Shown: positions 18,098 through 27,231 of the stretch, piece by piece
How the letters are laid out: each line of letters opens with the position of its first letter
Position numbering within the stretch: the stretch's first letter is position 1
Origin: Bacteroidales bacterium
Lineage (GTDB): Bacteria > Bacteroidota > Bacteroidia > Bacteroidales > Muribaculaceae
Assembly: GCA_019416285.1 (NCBI GenBank)
Contig: DXXM01000001.1
Coordinates: 186,001-250,000, forward strand
Length of the DNA: 64,000 nt
Direction of reading: 5' to 3'
Made by a program: the position numbers and the translations under genes
The notes under the pieces: generated by a model
Seen by the model: only the letters and a program-made list of their open reading frames with translations
The model's database searches: none
What the model was told of the DNA's origin: nothing

Positions 18098-18751
18098 GTG
18101 ACCGTAAAGGAACGCTATGCCCGCGTGATAGAATGGTTCTCGGCAGCAATGCCTGTGGCCGAGACCGAACTTCATTATGAGAATCCTTATCAGCTGCTTG
18201 TGGCCGTGATACTGTCGGCCCAGTGTACAGACAAGAGGGTCAACATCATCACGCCTCCGCTCTTCGAGGCTTTCCCGACTCCGGAGGATATGGCGGCGGC
18301 TTCGATCGACGAGATTTTCGAGTATATCAAGTCCTGTTCCTATCCCAATAACAAGGCGCGCTCGCTCAGCGGCATGGCGCGCAGACTTGTCGATGAGTTT
18401 GGCGGGGAAGTGCCCTCCGACATCGACTCACTGATGAGTCTGCCGGGAGTGGGGCGCAAGACGGCTAACGTCATTCTCTCGGTTGTCTACAATCAGGCTA
18501 CAATGGCTGTCGATACCCATGTGTTCCGCGTCAGCGAGCGCATCGGTCTGACGACCAATTCCAAGACTCCGCTTGCCACTGAAAAGGCTCTTGTGAAGCA
18601 TATCCCGGAGGAGCTTATACCGAAAGCGCATCACTGGCTGATACTCCACGGGCGATACGTCTGCAAGGCCCGCAGGCCCGACTGTCTGAACTGCGGGCTG
18701 ACATCCGTCTGTCGCTACTATTCCAAGAATTCAGAGGATAAAAATGGTTGA
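18098..18751 (+). CDS. nth: Endonuclease III (DNA glycosylase/AP lyase)
   Basis: Nth removes oxidised pyrimidines and nicks abasic sites in base excision repair. Visible features are LSAQCTDKRVN, the helix-hairpin-helix LPGVGRKTANV with the catalytic lysine, VDTHVFRVSERIG with the catalytic aspartate, and the C-terminal 4Fe-4S cluster with spacing C-x6-C-x2-C-x5-C. I chose the GTG at 18098 because it gives the usual N-terminal length before the TEL motif. A TTG at 18029 would add 23 residues and overlap pheS by 26 nt. It is translationally coupled to the next gene, overlapping by 8 nt. Confidence 0.93.
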   Translation: MTVKERYARVIEWFSAAMPVAETELHYENPYQLLVAVILSAQCTDKRVNIITPPLFEAFPTPEDMAAASIDEIFEYIKSCSYPNNKARSLSGMARRLVDEFGGEVPSDIDSLMSLPGVGRKTANVILSVVYNQATMAVDTHVFRVSERIGLTTNSKTPLATEKALVKHIPEELIPKAHHWLILHGRYVCKARRPDCLNCGLTSVCRYYSKNSEDKNG

Positions 18752-19385
18752 AAACACTTTTATTTTCATTATCGAGATACTCGGCACCCTCGCTTTCGGT
18801 GTCAGCGGTGTGCGGCTTGCCGCTAAAAAACATTTTGACTGGTTCGGAGCTTATACGATAGGCGTAATCACTGCCATCGGTGGCGGTACACTCCGCGATG
18901 TGCTGCTTGATATTCCTGTGTTCTGGATGCAGACATGGCTTTATCTCGCCGTGACGGGAGTGTCATTTCTGATTGTGGCCGCTTTCACAAAGGTGCTTAC
19001 CTCTGACTCGAAGTCGCTGTTTATGTTCGATGCTGTCGGTCTGACACTTTTCGTCATCACCGGTATAGAAAAGACGTTGGCCGAGGGATATCCGATGTGG
19101 GTGGCGATAATAATGGGTATGATTACGGGTTCGTTTGGCGGTGTGTTGCGCGATGTCCTTATAAACGAAGAGCCGCTCTTTTTCCGTAAGGATATATATG
19201 CTACGGCATGTCTTGCCGGTGGTGGCGTCTACTGGCTTGCATCGCTCTGCTCTTGTCCCGTGTGGATGCAACAGACGCTCTGCGTCATCACAATTCTTGT
19301 GCTCCGCTGGGGTGCCCTCCGCTATGGCTGGCATCTTCCCGAGATGAAAGAGCGTTCCGAAGGTGAACGCCGCAGGTCGGTCTGA
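18744..19385 (+). CDS. TRIC/UPF0126 family membrane channel
   Basis: The 213-residue membrane protein has about seven hydrophobic segments and two internally repeated halves, each with a glycine-rich GGGTLRDVLL / GGVLRDVLI motif. This is the signature of the UPF0126 family, prokaryotic relatives of trimeric intracellular cation channels; some members have been linked to glycine uptake. The substrate here is unknown. Its start overlaps the end of nth by 8 nt, so pheS-nth-TRIC form one transcription unit, closed by the hairpin at 19408-19443. Confidence 0.85.
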   Translation: MVENTFIFIIEILGTLAFGVSGVRLAAKKHFDWFGAYTIGVITAIGGGTLRDVLLDIPVFWMQTWLYLAVTGVSFLIVAAFTKVLTSDSKSLFMFDAVGLTLFVITGIEKTLAEGYPMWVAIIMGMITGSFGGVLRDVLINEEPLFFRKDIYATACLAGGGVYWLASLCSCPVWMQQTLCVITILVLRWGALRYGWHLPEMKERSEGERRRSV

Positions 19386-19407
19386 GGTTATCGGGGATAT
19401 AAAAACA

Positions 19408-19443
19408 ACCGGGAGACCATGTTGTTTTCCATGGCCTCCCGGT
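19408..19443 (+). terminator. Terminator after the TRIC gene
   Basis: Arms accgggagaccatg and ccatggcctcccggt form a long stem with one mismatch and a T-rich loop. It also faces the end of the convergent remnant gene at 19474. Confidence 0.7.
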
Positions 19444-19473
19444 CAGTAATGACGTTTGTTGTCTTGTCGGGTT

Positions 19474-19848
19474 CTATTTGACAATTATCTTAAGGGCTTT
19501 TGCTCCCTGACGGACTATATATATGCCTGCGTCAAGATTGTTTATTGAAGTACCGATTTCTCTTCCCTTAAGGTCATATACCTTTAATGGCTGTGCATAG
19601 TCAATGTCGGCAATTACGCTGTCAATTCCAGATGTCTCCATCTGCTTGAAAGAAGACCAGTACTGCGCCGCTTTGTAGTCATAGTATGCTTCTTCCGGAA
19701 CAAGCAATGAAGCTTTTCGATATGTCGAATATTCAAAAGTGTTTGATGAGATGATCGGGGGAATTGGGTTTAGTGATGTAACAGTTCAGGATACCGCACA
19801 AAAGACTTCTGTCCCTTTAGTATTGGGTATGAATGTTGCTGTCAGTGA
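19474..19848 (-). pseudogene. Remnant of a BspA-like leucine-rich-repeat protein with T9SS tail
   Basis: Only the C-terminal end of a surface protein remains. The readable part has the last BspA/LRR_5-type repeat (PPIISSNTFEY, ASLLVPEEAYYDYKAA, W..F) followed by a complete T9SS type-A sorting domain (PLKVYDLKGREIG, LDAGIYIVRQG, KIIVK). The same frame continues upstream with repeat-like sequence (TEVFCAVS), but a TGA interrupts it at 19786-19788 and a TAA follows near 19846-19848. Beyond that lies the stop of the neighbouring TlpA gene. There is no ATG and no signal peptide; a TTG at 19707 would give only 77 residues. I read it as a decayed gene fragment. Confidence 0.7.
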
Positions 19849-20883
19849 TTATTCACCCATCGCTTTTGCGACTGCGTTACAGAGGGCCTCGCCACGCTCA
19901 TCCCTGCTCAGGATTGTGCCGTCAGGGGCGAAGAGCAGGATTGAGGGTATTCCGGAGATTCCGTAAAGGTCGGTGGGGATGGCCTGTGCGTTGTAGACAG
20001 TGAGCCAGGGGATTTCAAGTTTATTGACGGCTTCGGCAGTTCTCTCCGGCTCGTCCCATACGGCTACGCCTATGACTTCAAGTCCTTTGGGTCCGAACTC
20101 TTCATAGATTTTCTTGATATGCGGTATTTCCGCCTTGCAGGGTCCGCACCAGCTTGCCCAGAAGTCGACGAGGACGCAATGTCCCTTGCCGACATGGTCG
20201 CTGAGACGGAATGTATCGTCGCCATACGTTACTTCAAAGTCCTTGAACATTGCCCCGGGAGATGTCTCGGAGAGTTTAACGTACTGGTCGCGGACTTTCT
20301 GAACCTTCCTGGATTCGCTGAACTGCGGATAGATGGTCAGAACGGAGTCAAGCTGAGACAGGTTGTAGCGTGAAATATCGTTGGTAAAGAAGAAGAGACC
20401 GAGGGGATCATCGGAATGTTTCGCTATGACCGAGTCGATGACGGAAAAATAGCGTTGGCGCAGAAGTGGTTCCTGGGTCGGACGGAGGGAATCCGGCATT
20501 TCACGGAAAATCTTGAACAGGACGCCCAATTGCTCGTTGATCCCGGCGAGTTCACCGTTGAGTGTACCTCCTGTCACGGTCGTCTTGTCGACCGTGATGG
20601 AGTCTGCCTCAAGAATCATGGCTCCCGACATGCGCTTGCCATCCACTTCAAGATAAGCGAAAAGGGGATTTGTAATGGAGTTGGAGAATACGGCCTCATT
20701 GTTGGCTATCACGGTGCTGTCGAGGCGTGTGTCGGGGTCATCGAAACTTACGAGATACGCTTTCTGCCCCTCATAATCTGAGGGGACTTTGAAGGTGATA
20801 TTGTAGTCTGTCGCCTGTTGCCGGCCACATCCGGCGCAGATGGATGCGATGGCGATTAAATGGATGAATAATTTAGTGTTCAT
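19849..20883 (-). CDS. TlpA-like thioredoxin lipoprotein, DUF4369-like N-terminus
   Basis: The 344-residue product is a membrane-anchored periplasmic thiol-disulfide oxidoreductase. The C-terminal thioredoxin fold carries FWASWCGPCKAEIP with the redox pair C246/C249 and GLEVIGVAVWDE. The N-terminal half (FKVPSDYEGQKAYLVSFDD...) is of the DUF4369 kind common in Bacteroidota. I placed the start at MNTKLFIH because it opens a signal peptide ending in a lipobox-like AGC (C19); the frame is open 40 codons further, over the end of susD. It lies 7 nt after the SusD gene and belongs to the SusC-SusD operon. TlpA proteins in such loci may keep binding proteins reduced or act on the imported ligand. 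Confidence 0.85.
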   Translation of the reverse strand: MNTKLFIHLIAIASICAGCGRQQATDYNITFKVPSDYEGQKAYLVSFDDPDTRLDSTVIANNEAVFSNSITNPLFAYLEVDGKRMSGAMILEADSITVDKTTVTGGTLNGELAGINEQLGVLFKIFREMPDSLRPTQEPLLRQRYFSVIDSVIAKHSDDPLGLFFFTNDISRYNLSQLDSVLTIYPQFSESRKVQKVRDQYVKLSETSPGAMFKDFEVTYGDDTFRLSDHVGKGHCVLVDFWASWCGPCKAEIPHIKKIYEEFGPKGLEVIGVAVWDEPERTAEAVNKLEIPWLTVYNAQAIPTDLYGISGIPSILLFAPDGTILSRDERGEALCNAVAKAMGE

Positions 20884-20890
20884 ATTATTG

Positions 20891-22282
20891 TCAGATGTTT
20901 TGTGATAATGAGGGGCAATAGCGGGTTGAATTTGCGGGGAAGGGGCATATATAGAGTTTTGAGTCAGGACGGAGGGTGTATTTGCCCAGCTCTCCGAGGT
21001 CACGGACTATGGATTTGCTGTAGGCAGGCTCTGTGTTCCAGCGCTTGCGGTCGAAGAAGTTCTCGCAGCTGGCGAAAAACTCGATTGTCTTAGCATCCTG
21101 AAGGAGAGCCATCGCGGTGGCTTCGTCAAGGTCGGAACGTGTGGCGAAAGGTTCGTAGTCCTCGACACGTTTCGCACGTACCTGGTCGACATAGTCAAGG
21201 CCGGTGGCATAGTTGCCGGCGCGTATCTCGCATTCGGCGATGATATAGTACATGGTCTCGACTCTTAGTCCGTATGCGGTGCCGTATGTCGACCAACTGC
21301 TAAGGCCCATTGTCCCCGGGACTCCGCAGTAGCTTTCGCCGTAACCAAGAGTCCATCCGCTGCTGCAATACTTCATGGTGTAGTCACCCTCTTCAAATTT
21401 GGAGAGGGTGGCGAGCGATGCGGGCACCATGGTCGGAAAGCAGCTCATGCGGCCTTGGACATAAAGGTAGTAGCTGGGGTCGTTCTGATCCAGTTTCCAT
21501 ACGCGGGTCTGTTTGATGACGGAGCGGTCTTCAATGCGGTTGTTCTCCTCGAGGGCTTTGCGGGCATACACGACGGCTTCCGTGTAACGTTTCATCTGGA
21601 AAAGCACACGCGCCCTGATTGCGAAAGCCGTACCGGGGTCGATGCGGCATACGTCGGTTGTGCATCCGACGAGGTCTTTCATCACTTCATCAGAACAGTC
21701 TTCGAGGATACGTCCGTATGCCTCCGCGAGAGTCAGTTTGTTTTTCACCTTCGTGATGTCGATTTCGTCAACGTAGCATATACCTCCGAGCTTTTCGGCG
21801 GTCGTCTCGTCATATTGGGCCGCATATATGTTGACACATAGGAAATGGAGGTAGGCCCTCATCACTTTGGCTTCGGCGATAAGCCGCTTGCCGGTCTGGG
21901 ATTCGGGGTCGATGTCGTTGACGCGGTCTATGACCACATTCATGAAGTTGATGTTTCTGTACAGCTGGCGGAAACGCTCGTCTTCCGTGGCGAGGGAGAC
22001 ACGGTCGACGCTCTCGTCATAAGTCAGATAGGCGTATGATGCGGAATTGGGGTTGGAAAGCATTGCCGACACTTGGATTCCCGCAGGATAGCATTCGTCT
22101 ATGAGCAGTCCCATCCATGCTGAGGGGTCTTCCTCAAGACGGATATTCTGATTCAGCAACAATTCTATATCCTTGAGATTGTTGAGGGTGGTCTGTCCCT
22201 TGGGCACGATGTCGAGTCTGTCGTCGCACGATGAAAGTATGCCTATGAAAAGTAGCAATGCGAGGTTGAATATCTTTTTCAT
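20891..22282 (-). CDS. SusD/RagB-like surface lipoprotein (locus 1)
   Basis: The 463-residue protein is the ligand-binding surface partner of the SusC transporter upstream. It has a lipobox (L16-S17-S18-C19) followed by acidic DDRLD, typical of lipoproteins sent to the outer face in this phylum, then the SusD start pattern LDIVPKGQTTLNNL and the helical TPR-like core with KRLIAEAKVMRAYLHFLCVN. The length is normal for a small SusD. The gap to SusC is 13 nt, so both are on one mRNA under the FecR/ECF pair. Confidence 0.92.
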   Translation of the reverse strand: MKKIFNLALLLFIGILSSCDDRLDIVPKGQTTLNNLKDIELLLNQNIRLEEDPSAWMGLLIDECYPAGIQVSAMLSNPNSASYAYLTYDESVDRVSLATEDERFRQLYRNINFMNVVIDRVNDIDPESQTGKRLIAEAKVMRAYLHFLCVNIYAAQYDETTAEKLGGICYVDEIDITKVKNKLTLAEAYGRILEDCSDEVMKDLVGCTTDVCRIDPGTAFAIRARVLFQMKRYTEAVVYARKALEENNRIEDRSVIKQTRVWKLDQNDPSYYLYVQGRMSCFPTMVPASLATLSKFEEGDYTMKYCSSGWTLGYGESYCGVPGTMGLSSWSTYGTAYGLRVETMYYIIAECEIRAGNYATGLDYVDQVRAKRVEDYEPFATRSDLDEATAMALLQDAKTIEFFASCENFFDRKRWNTEPAYSKSIVRDLGELGKYTLRPDSKLYICPFPANSTRYCPSLSQNI

Positions 22283-22295
22283 AATCGCTGTTCCT

Positions 22296-25200
22296 TTAGA
22301 AGTTTAACAGAAGGCTGAATGTGTAGCTGCGCGGTGTTTTGGTCAGGTTGCTGCCTGTGATCGGATTGACGGCTTCCGGGTCTTTGCCTTCATTGTTTCT
22401 GACCCAGGTCGCAATGTTGTTGAACTGGACGCGGACTCGGGCCTGCTCGATGCCCAACTGTCGGGAGAACTGTTTCGGCAATGTGTAGCCCAGCACGATG
22501 TTGCGCAGTTTCAGATAGTCGGCCGGTACGACATTAGTGTGCATGTAGCGTGCCTGAGCGCCTCCCTGCACATTCATACCGGGAGCGCCGTTGGCCATAT
22601 ATTTCTCATGGTCGCCGGTGATCCAGTAGTTCAGGTAGGAGGATGGTATGAAGCCTACGGTCTGAGCCACATCGTAACCCTCGTATGAGCCGTCGGCCGA
22701 CATGTCCTGGGTGTTGACCCTCATCACATGTCCGCCATAGTAGTTGAGCATGGCCGACAGGGAGAATCCTGCATAAGTTATCTCAGGCGTCATTGCTACG
22801 GAGACTTTGGGGTCGAGTGAGCCGGAGTAGACGATGTCCTCGGGCGTGAATGCAGTGGAGGTGATGCGTGAGTTGTTTATCTCTCCGTTATGGTCATACC
22901 AGGTGATGTATTGCATCTGTCCCTCTTCCTTGAGCCCTGCGAATTTGAAGGAGTAGAGCGAGTGTACGGGATAGCCTTTATGGAGGGTATAGGGCTGCAA
23001 TGCCTCGTATCCCGAAGAGGGTTCATGGTTGACGTATGTGACTTCATTCTTGTTGTGGGAGAAGTTCACACCAAGGTTTATACCCAGAGAGTTGCGTGAG
23101 GTAGGACGGAGGATTTCGCCGTTCAGCTGGATTTCAAAGCCATGGTTCGTCATGTTGCCGTTGTTGATGGTGAGCGAACTCCAGCCGGTCTGAGGGTCGG
23201 TATCGGTCATGACCAGCAGGTCGCTGCCTTTCTTGTAGTAATAGTCGAATGAACCGCGCAGACGGTAGTCGAAGAAAGCGAAATCAGTTCCGAAGTTCCA
23301 TGTGGCAGTCTTTTCCCACCGCAGTTTGTCGTTGGGAGGAGTGTTGAGGTAGGCGTTCGGAAGGGAGTTGACCGAATTTATGCCGATGCTACCTGTCAGG
23401 TAGGATGACACAGACGAGTCGATGTTGCCCGTGAGACCGTAGCTGATGCGGGGTTTGAGCACCTTTATCCAGGTTATGTCCTTCATGAAGTTTTCGTTGT
23501 GCATGTTCCATGATGCTCCCACTGACCACAGCGGACGGCCACGGAACTTGGGATCGGTGCCGAAGAGGTCGGTCTTGTCGATGCGCCATGAGCCTGACAG
23601 GGCATATTTAGAGTCATACACGAAGTTGCCGGTGGCATAGATGGAGTAGAAGCGGTGGAGAATGTCTCCGCTGGTCGCATTGCCTCCTCCGAGGGAGCCT
23701 GCGCGATAGTCGGGACCCATCACCGAGGCTTTGCCCAAGAGACGGGAGAGGTCATACCAGTTGATGTTCTCGTTCTGGTTGTTCTGAGTCTGGTCGTCAT
23801 ATCCCATGAGTACGTTGGAATAGGATCTGGTGCGTGACTCACGGAACTCGAAGCCGGCTATGGCATCGACATCGAGCTTGCCGAAGAGGACGTTGGCATA
23901 CTGCGTCTGTCCGCGGAAGGTCCAGTAGTTGCCTTCGGAAGTGGATGTGTCGAGACGTCCGCCGTCAGGGACATTGTGTTTTACACCGTTTGTGGCGGGG
24001 TCAAGCATGGTGTAGCGGTTATATATCGAACGCATGCTGTAAGACTCGGCTTCCTTATATGTCTCGCTCTTGAAATAGATGTCCTCATATTGGAAATGTC
24101 CTGACACGGTCCATCCGGGGAGCAGCTTGAAGATGCCCTGCACGTATGTACGCATGTTGGTGTCGCGGCTGCGTCGGAGTCCCATGTCGGTTTCGGCAAG
24201 GGGATTGTACCACATTGATTTCAGGCCGTAAGACGGATTCTGCATGGCCGGGACATTTTCGTCGAAGCCGAGGGTGAGGTCGGCGAGTGAACCGTCGGGG
24301 TTGTAAAGCGAATGGATGGGAGTGTAATCGTTGATACCCGGACGGAGCACGTTGGTCTTTTCGCGGTTGTTGATGACCGTAGTGCCGAAGTTGATATTGA
24401 GCCATTTGGTCGCTTCCCATTGTCCGCTGTACTTGAACATGAGTGATGTCTCGCGGTCGTCGGCCATACCCATGTTGTCATGACGGTAGTTCAGCACGAT
24501 GCTTGAGGCGAGACGCTGTCCGCGGTGGCGCATCGATACATTGTACTGCTGGAGTACGCGGGTCCGCTCGAAGGCGTCCTGCCATTCGCTGCGGTAGTCG
24601 GCTGCAGCATATCGGTCGAGGTGTTTCTTCAGGTCTCCGTCGCTCAGGTCTCCGACATGGTTGGCGTAGAGGTCGCGGACAATCGGCTGCATGCTGAAAC
24701 GGCGGTCGGGAGAATTGTAATAGCTCGACATGATTGAGAGGTAGGGGCTGTTGGGGATTGCGGCCATCCAGTCGAAATTGTATTTCTCAAGTTCTACAAA
24801 CTCGGCAGCGGAGGCCCAGCCCATGTTGTCGTAGTTGTTCTTCTCCGTGATGGTAAGGTCGGCGTTCACATCCACGACCACACGGTCTGAATCGGCTTTT
24901 TTGGTCGAGATGACGATGACACCGTTTGACGCGCGGGCGCCGTATATCGCAGCTGCCGCGGCATCCTTGAGCACAGTGATGTTGGAGATGTCGTAGGGGT
25001 TTACTGTTTCGAGTGAGCCTTCGATGGGGAGTCCGTCAACTACGATGAGGGGCTTTGTCACTGCCTGGATGGATGATGCGCCACGGATTGTTAAGGCGTC
25101 CTCGCCGCTCTTGAATCCATTGTTGTAAGATACAAGGCCGGGAATTTTTCCTTCGAGATTGGCGGTGATGGTGCCGGTGTAGCGCTGTTCAAGTTCTTTG

Positions 25201-25844
25201 CCGGTGATTGACTGGTAAGCGCCGGTGGCGTTTTCCCTTTTTAGCGTCTGGTAGCCCGTCACCACGATTTCATCAATTGTGGAAGCGTTGGTTTTCAGTG
25301 TGATTTTCAGTGGCTTCGAGATATTGGCGGTGTTGAGGTGTACGGTGGCGGGATACATGCCCATGTATGATACCTCGAGCACCGGGTCGGCGTGGTGTAT
25401 CTGTATGTTGAACCTGCCGTCGATGTCGGCGCTTACGCCGAGATGTGTGTCTTTAAGCAGGATTGTCGCTCCTGCGAGCGGTTCACCGGCCTCGTCGACC
25501 ACGGTGCCTGTCACTCTGGCGCTGAACGGATGACTTGATTTTTTGCTTTCCGACAAAGATACGGTGGTTCCTAAAATCTTGTATGACAATCCGAGCTGCT
25601 GCCCGACAGTGGCGTCGAGCAGTTCGGATAGCGAGGTGTTGCGGTAGCTTCCGGTTACGGTGGCGGAGTTGTTGGTGATGAGGACTTTTTCGTAGACGAA
25701 GTCGTATCCCGTGGCTTTCTTCAGTATCCGGATTGCGGATGCAGGGGTTGCGTTGCTGAAAGTTGCGCTGTATGTCGCCTGTGCGTAGGCCCATACATGC
25801 ACACATAATACCATTGCAAGTAACCATAGGAGTCTTGGTTTCAT
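22296..25844 (-). CDS. SusC-like TonB-dependent receptor with STN domain (locus 1)
   Basis: The 1182-residue outer-membrane transporter has a signal peptide (cut near AYAQ), an STN (secretin/TonB short N-terminal) domain at about 25-100, a carboxypeptidase-regulatory-like domain (VTGTVVDEAGEPLAGATI), a TonB box region (DEIVVTGY), the plug with the SusC signature (AAAAAIYGARASNGVIVIST) and a beta-barrel ending in LLLNF. The STN domain is what contacts an anti-sigma factor in trans-envelope signalling, which fits the FecR gene 75 nt upstream. No glycan-degrading gene is linked, so the ligand may be something other than a polysaccharide. Confidence 0.94.
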   Translation of the reverse strand: MKPRLLWLLAMVLCVHVWAYAQATYSATFSNATPASAIRILKKATGYDFVYEKVLITNNSATVTGSYRNTSLSELLDATVGQQLGLSYKILGTTVSLSESKKSSHPFSARVTGTVVDEAGEPLAGATILLKDTHLGVSADIDGRFNIQIHHADPVLEVSYMGMYPATVHLNTANISKPLKITLKTNASTIDEIVVTGYQTLKRENATGAYQSITGKELEQRYTGTITANLEGKIPGLVSYNNGFKSGEDALTIRGASSIQAVTKPLIVVDGLPIEGSLETVNPYDISNITVLKDAAAAAIYGARASNGVIVISTKKADSDRVVVDVNADLTITEKNNYDNMGWASAAEFVELEKYNFDWMAAIPNSPYLSIMSSYYNSPDRRFSMQPIVRDLYANHVGDLSDGDLKKHLDRYAAADYRSEWQDAFERTRVLQQYNVSMRHRGQRLASSIVLNYRHDNMGMADDRETSLMFKYSGQWEATKWLNINFGTTVINNREKTNVLRPGINDYTPIHSLYNPDGSLADLTLGFDENVPAMQNPSYGLKSMWYNPLAETDMGLRRSRDTNMRTYVQGIFKLLPGWTVSGHFQYEDIYFKSETYKEAESYSMRSIYNRYTMLDPATNGVKHNVPDGGRLDTSTSEGNYWTFRGQTQYANVLFGKLDVDAIAGFEFRESRTRSYSNVLMGYDDQTQNNQNENINWYDLSRLLGKASVMGPDYRAGSLGGGNATSGDILHRFYSIYATGNFVYDSKYALSGSWRIDKTDLFGTDPKFRGRPLWSVGASWNMHNENFMKDITWIKVLKPRISYGLTGNIDSSVSSYLTGSIGINSVNSLPNAYLNTPPNDKLRWEKTATWNFGTDFAFFDYRLRGSFDYYYKKGSDLLVMTDTDPQTGWSSLTINNGNMTNHGFEIQLNGEILRPTSRNSLGINLGVNFSHNKNEVTYVNHEPSSGYEALQPYTLHKGYPVHSLYSFKFAGLKEEGQMQYITWYDHNGEINNSRITSTAFTPEDIVYSGSLDPKVSVAMTPEITYAGFSLSAMLNYYGGHVMRVNTQDMSADGSYEGYDVAQTVGFIPSSYLNYWITGDHEKYMANGAPGMNVQGGAQARYMHTNVVPADYLKLRNIVLGYTLPKQFSRQLGIEQARVRVQFNNIATWVRNNEGKDPEAVNPITGSNLTKTPRSYTFSLLLNF

Positions 25845-25919
25845 AGGCTGATGTGATTGGTGATTATTACTTTAAGGTATAGTTGACTATGTGTGTGAGG
25901 AGTGTGGTTTACGTAGCTT

Positions 25920-27092
25920 TCATTCAGCCGATATAAGTATCCTGTTGTCGACCGGGGATACCATGAATCTGATATGCCCGCAGTTCTCAAGCACCTGTAT
26001 GGCTGTACGGAAGTCGGAGTATCGCGGTATGCTTCCCATGAATATCCGTGAGGATAGGGATTCGTCGGCAAATTCGTATTGGAAATCGTACCATCGGCTG
26101 AGGTCGCGCATAATGCGATCGAGGGTCTGGTCCTCAAACACGAAGCGTCCGTGTCTCCATGACGTCACCACATCTGGGTCGACCACTGTCATGTTTATGT
26201 CATCGGACTCATGATCGAGCACGGCCTGATGACCTTTCGACAGGAATATTTCTCCCGACGGTGTGGAAGTGTGGGCGAGGGATATTGATCCGGTCTTAAG
26301 GGTTGTGTAAGTGGCTGTCTCGTCAGGATATGCCCTGATATTGAAGGTCGTTCCATACACGCGCACCACCTGCCGGTCGGTCTCGACATAGAAAGGTCTT
26401 GAGTTGTCCTTCTTTACATGGAAATATGCTTCGCCGGTTACGGCTACGCGCCTTTCGTCCGGCCCGAATACCTCTGGGTAGCGTATAGAGGACTCTGAGT
26501 TGAGCCATACTACGGTAGAGTCCTCCAGCACAATCTTGAATTCGCCGCCACGGGGCACTTCGAGGCAGAGTTGCTCCGGGAGTTTCGTCGGCATGGCGCA
26601 TGAGCTGAAATAGGTCGAGCCGCCGGAGCCGGATTCTTTTGCTGACAGAGCGATGGTCTCCCCTGTGGAGTTGGTTATTATGGCTTTGGTTGAGCCGGGC
26701 ACAAAGTCGTCAATCTCTTTCGGAGAGGTGGCCTCGGTGATATTTTCCTGCGTAAGATCCAGTGAGCCGGCTGTATTTACATAATACAGAACCGAGCCTA
26801 TGGATATGACGATGGCCAATACAGCAGCTGCCTGGAGTATATGGCGTGACATGCTCGCTCTCTTTCTGGAGCGTATGACGCGCATCATGTCGCGGGCAGG
26901 ACGTCTGTAGTCGACCGCGCTGCGCATGAGCATCTCGTCGGACAGCATGGCGGTGTCGGAGAGGCTTTCGAAGAAACGGCGGTTGGCTTCGTCGGCGTCA
27001 AGCCATCTGTCAAGCTCCTGGAGTTCGGACTGGCTGATGGTACCGATGAGACGGCGATAGATGAGGTGGGTTATGCGACGGTCGTATGGCAT
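25920..27092 (-). CDS. FecR-type anti-sigma factor
   Basis: The 390-residue single-pass inner-membrane protein has a cytoplasmic N-terminal part (ISQSELQELDRWLDADEANRRFFESL), one membrane segment (ILQAAAVLAIVISIGSVLYY) and a periplasmic FecR domain (EVPRGGEFKIVLEDSTVVWLNSESSIRYPEVF, then RRVAVTGEAYFHV, FYVETD, VRVYGTTFNI) plus a C-terminal DUF4974-like end (LDRIMRDLSRWYDFQYEF). It should bind the ECF sigma factor and release it on a signal from the STN domain of SusC. I prefer MPYDRRIT at 27092 over the ATG five codons upstream. It is divergent from the sigma gene. Confidence 0.92.
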   Translation of the reverse strand: MPYDRRITHLIYRRLIGTISQSELQELDRWLDADEANRRFFESLSDTAMLSDEMLMRSAVDYRRPARDMMRVIRSRKRASMSRHILQAAAVLAIVISIGSVLYYVNTAGSLDLTQENITEATSPKEIDDFVPGSTKAIITNSTGETIALSAKESGSGGSTYFSSCAMPTKLPEQLCLEVPRGGEFKIVLEDSTVVWLNSESSIRYPEVFGPDERRVAVTGEAYFHVKKDNSRPFYVETDRQVVRVYGTTFNIRAYPDETATYTTLKTGSISLAHTSTPSGEIFLSKGHQAVLDHESDDINMTVVDPDVVTSWRHGRFVFEDQTLDRIMRDLSRWYDFQYEFADESLSSRIFMGSIPRYSDFRTAIQVLENCGHIRFMVSPVDNRILISAE

Positions 27093-27231
27093 ATAGATGA
27101 ATAGCATTTATGATAGATTACACGCATGTGTGAAAAAGGTATATCACTTTTTAATGTATTTTTCTTAAAAAATATTTCTTTCTGGTATTTCGCGTCTTGA
27201 AGTATTAAAAATTTAGATATGCTTGTTAATT

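Noticed and set aside
19474..19707. A real 77-residue gene with a T9SS domain
   Set aside because: No ATG, no signal peptide, and the frame upstream shows repeat sequence interrupted by stops, so it is a remnant.
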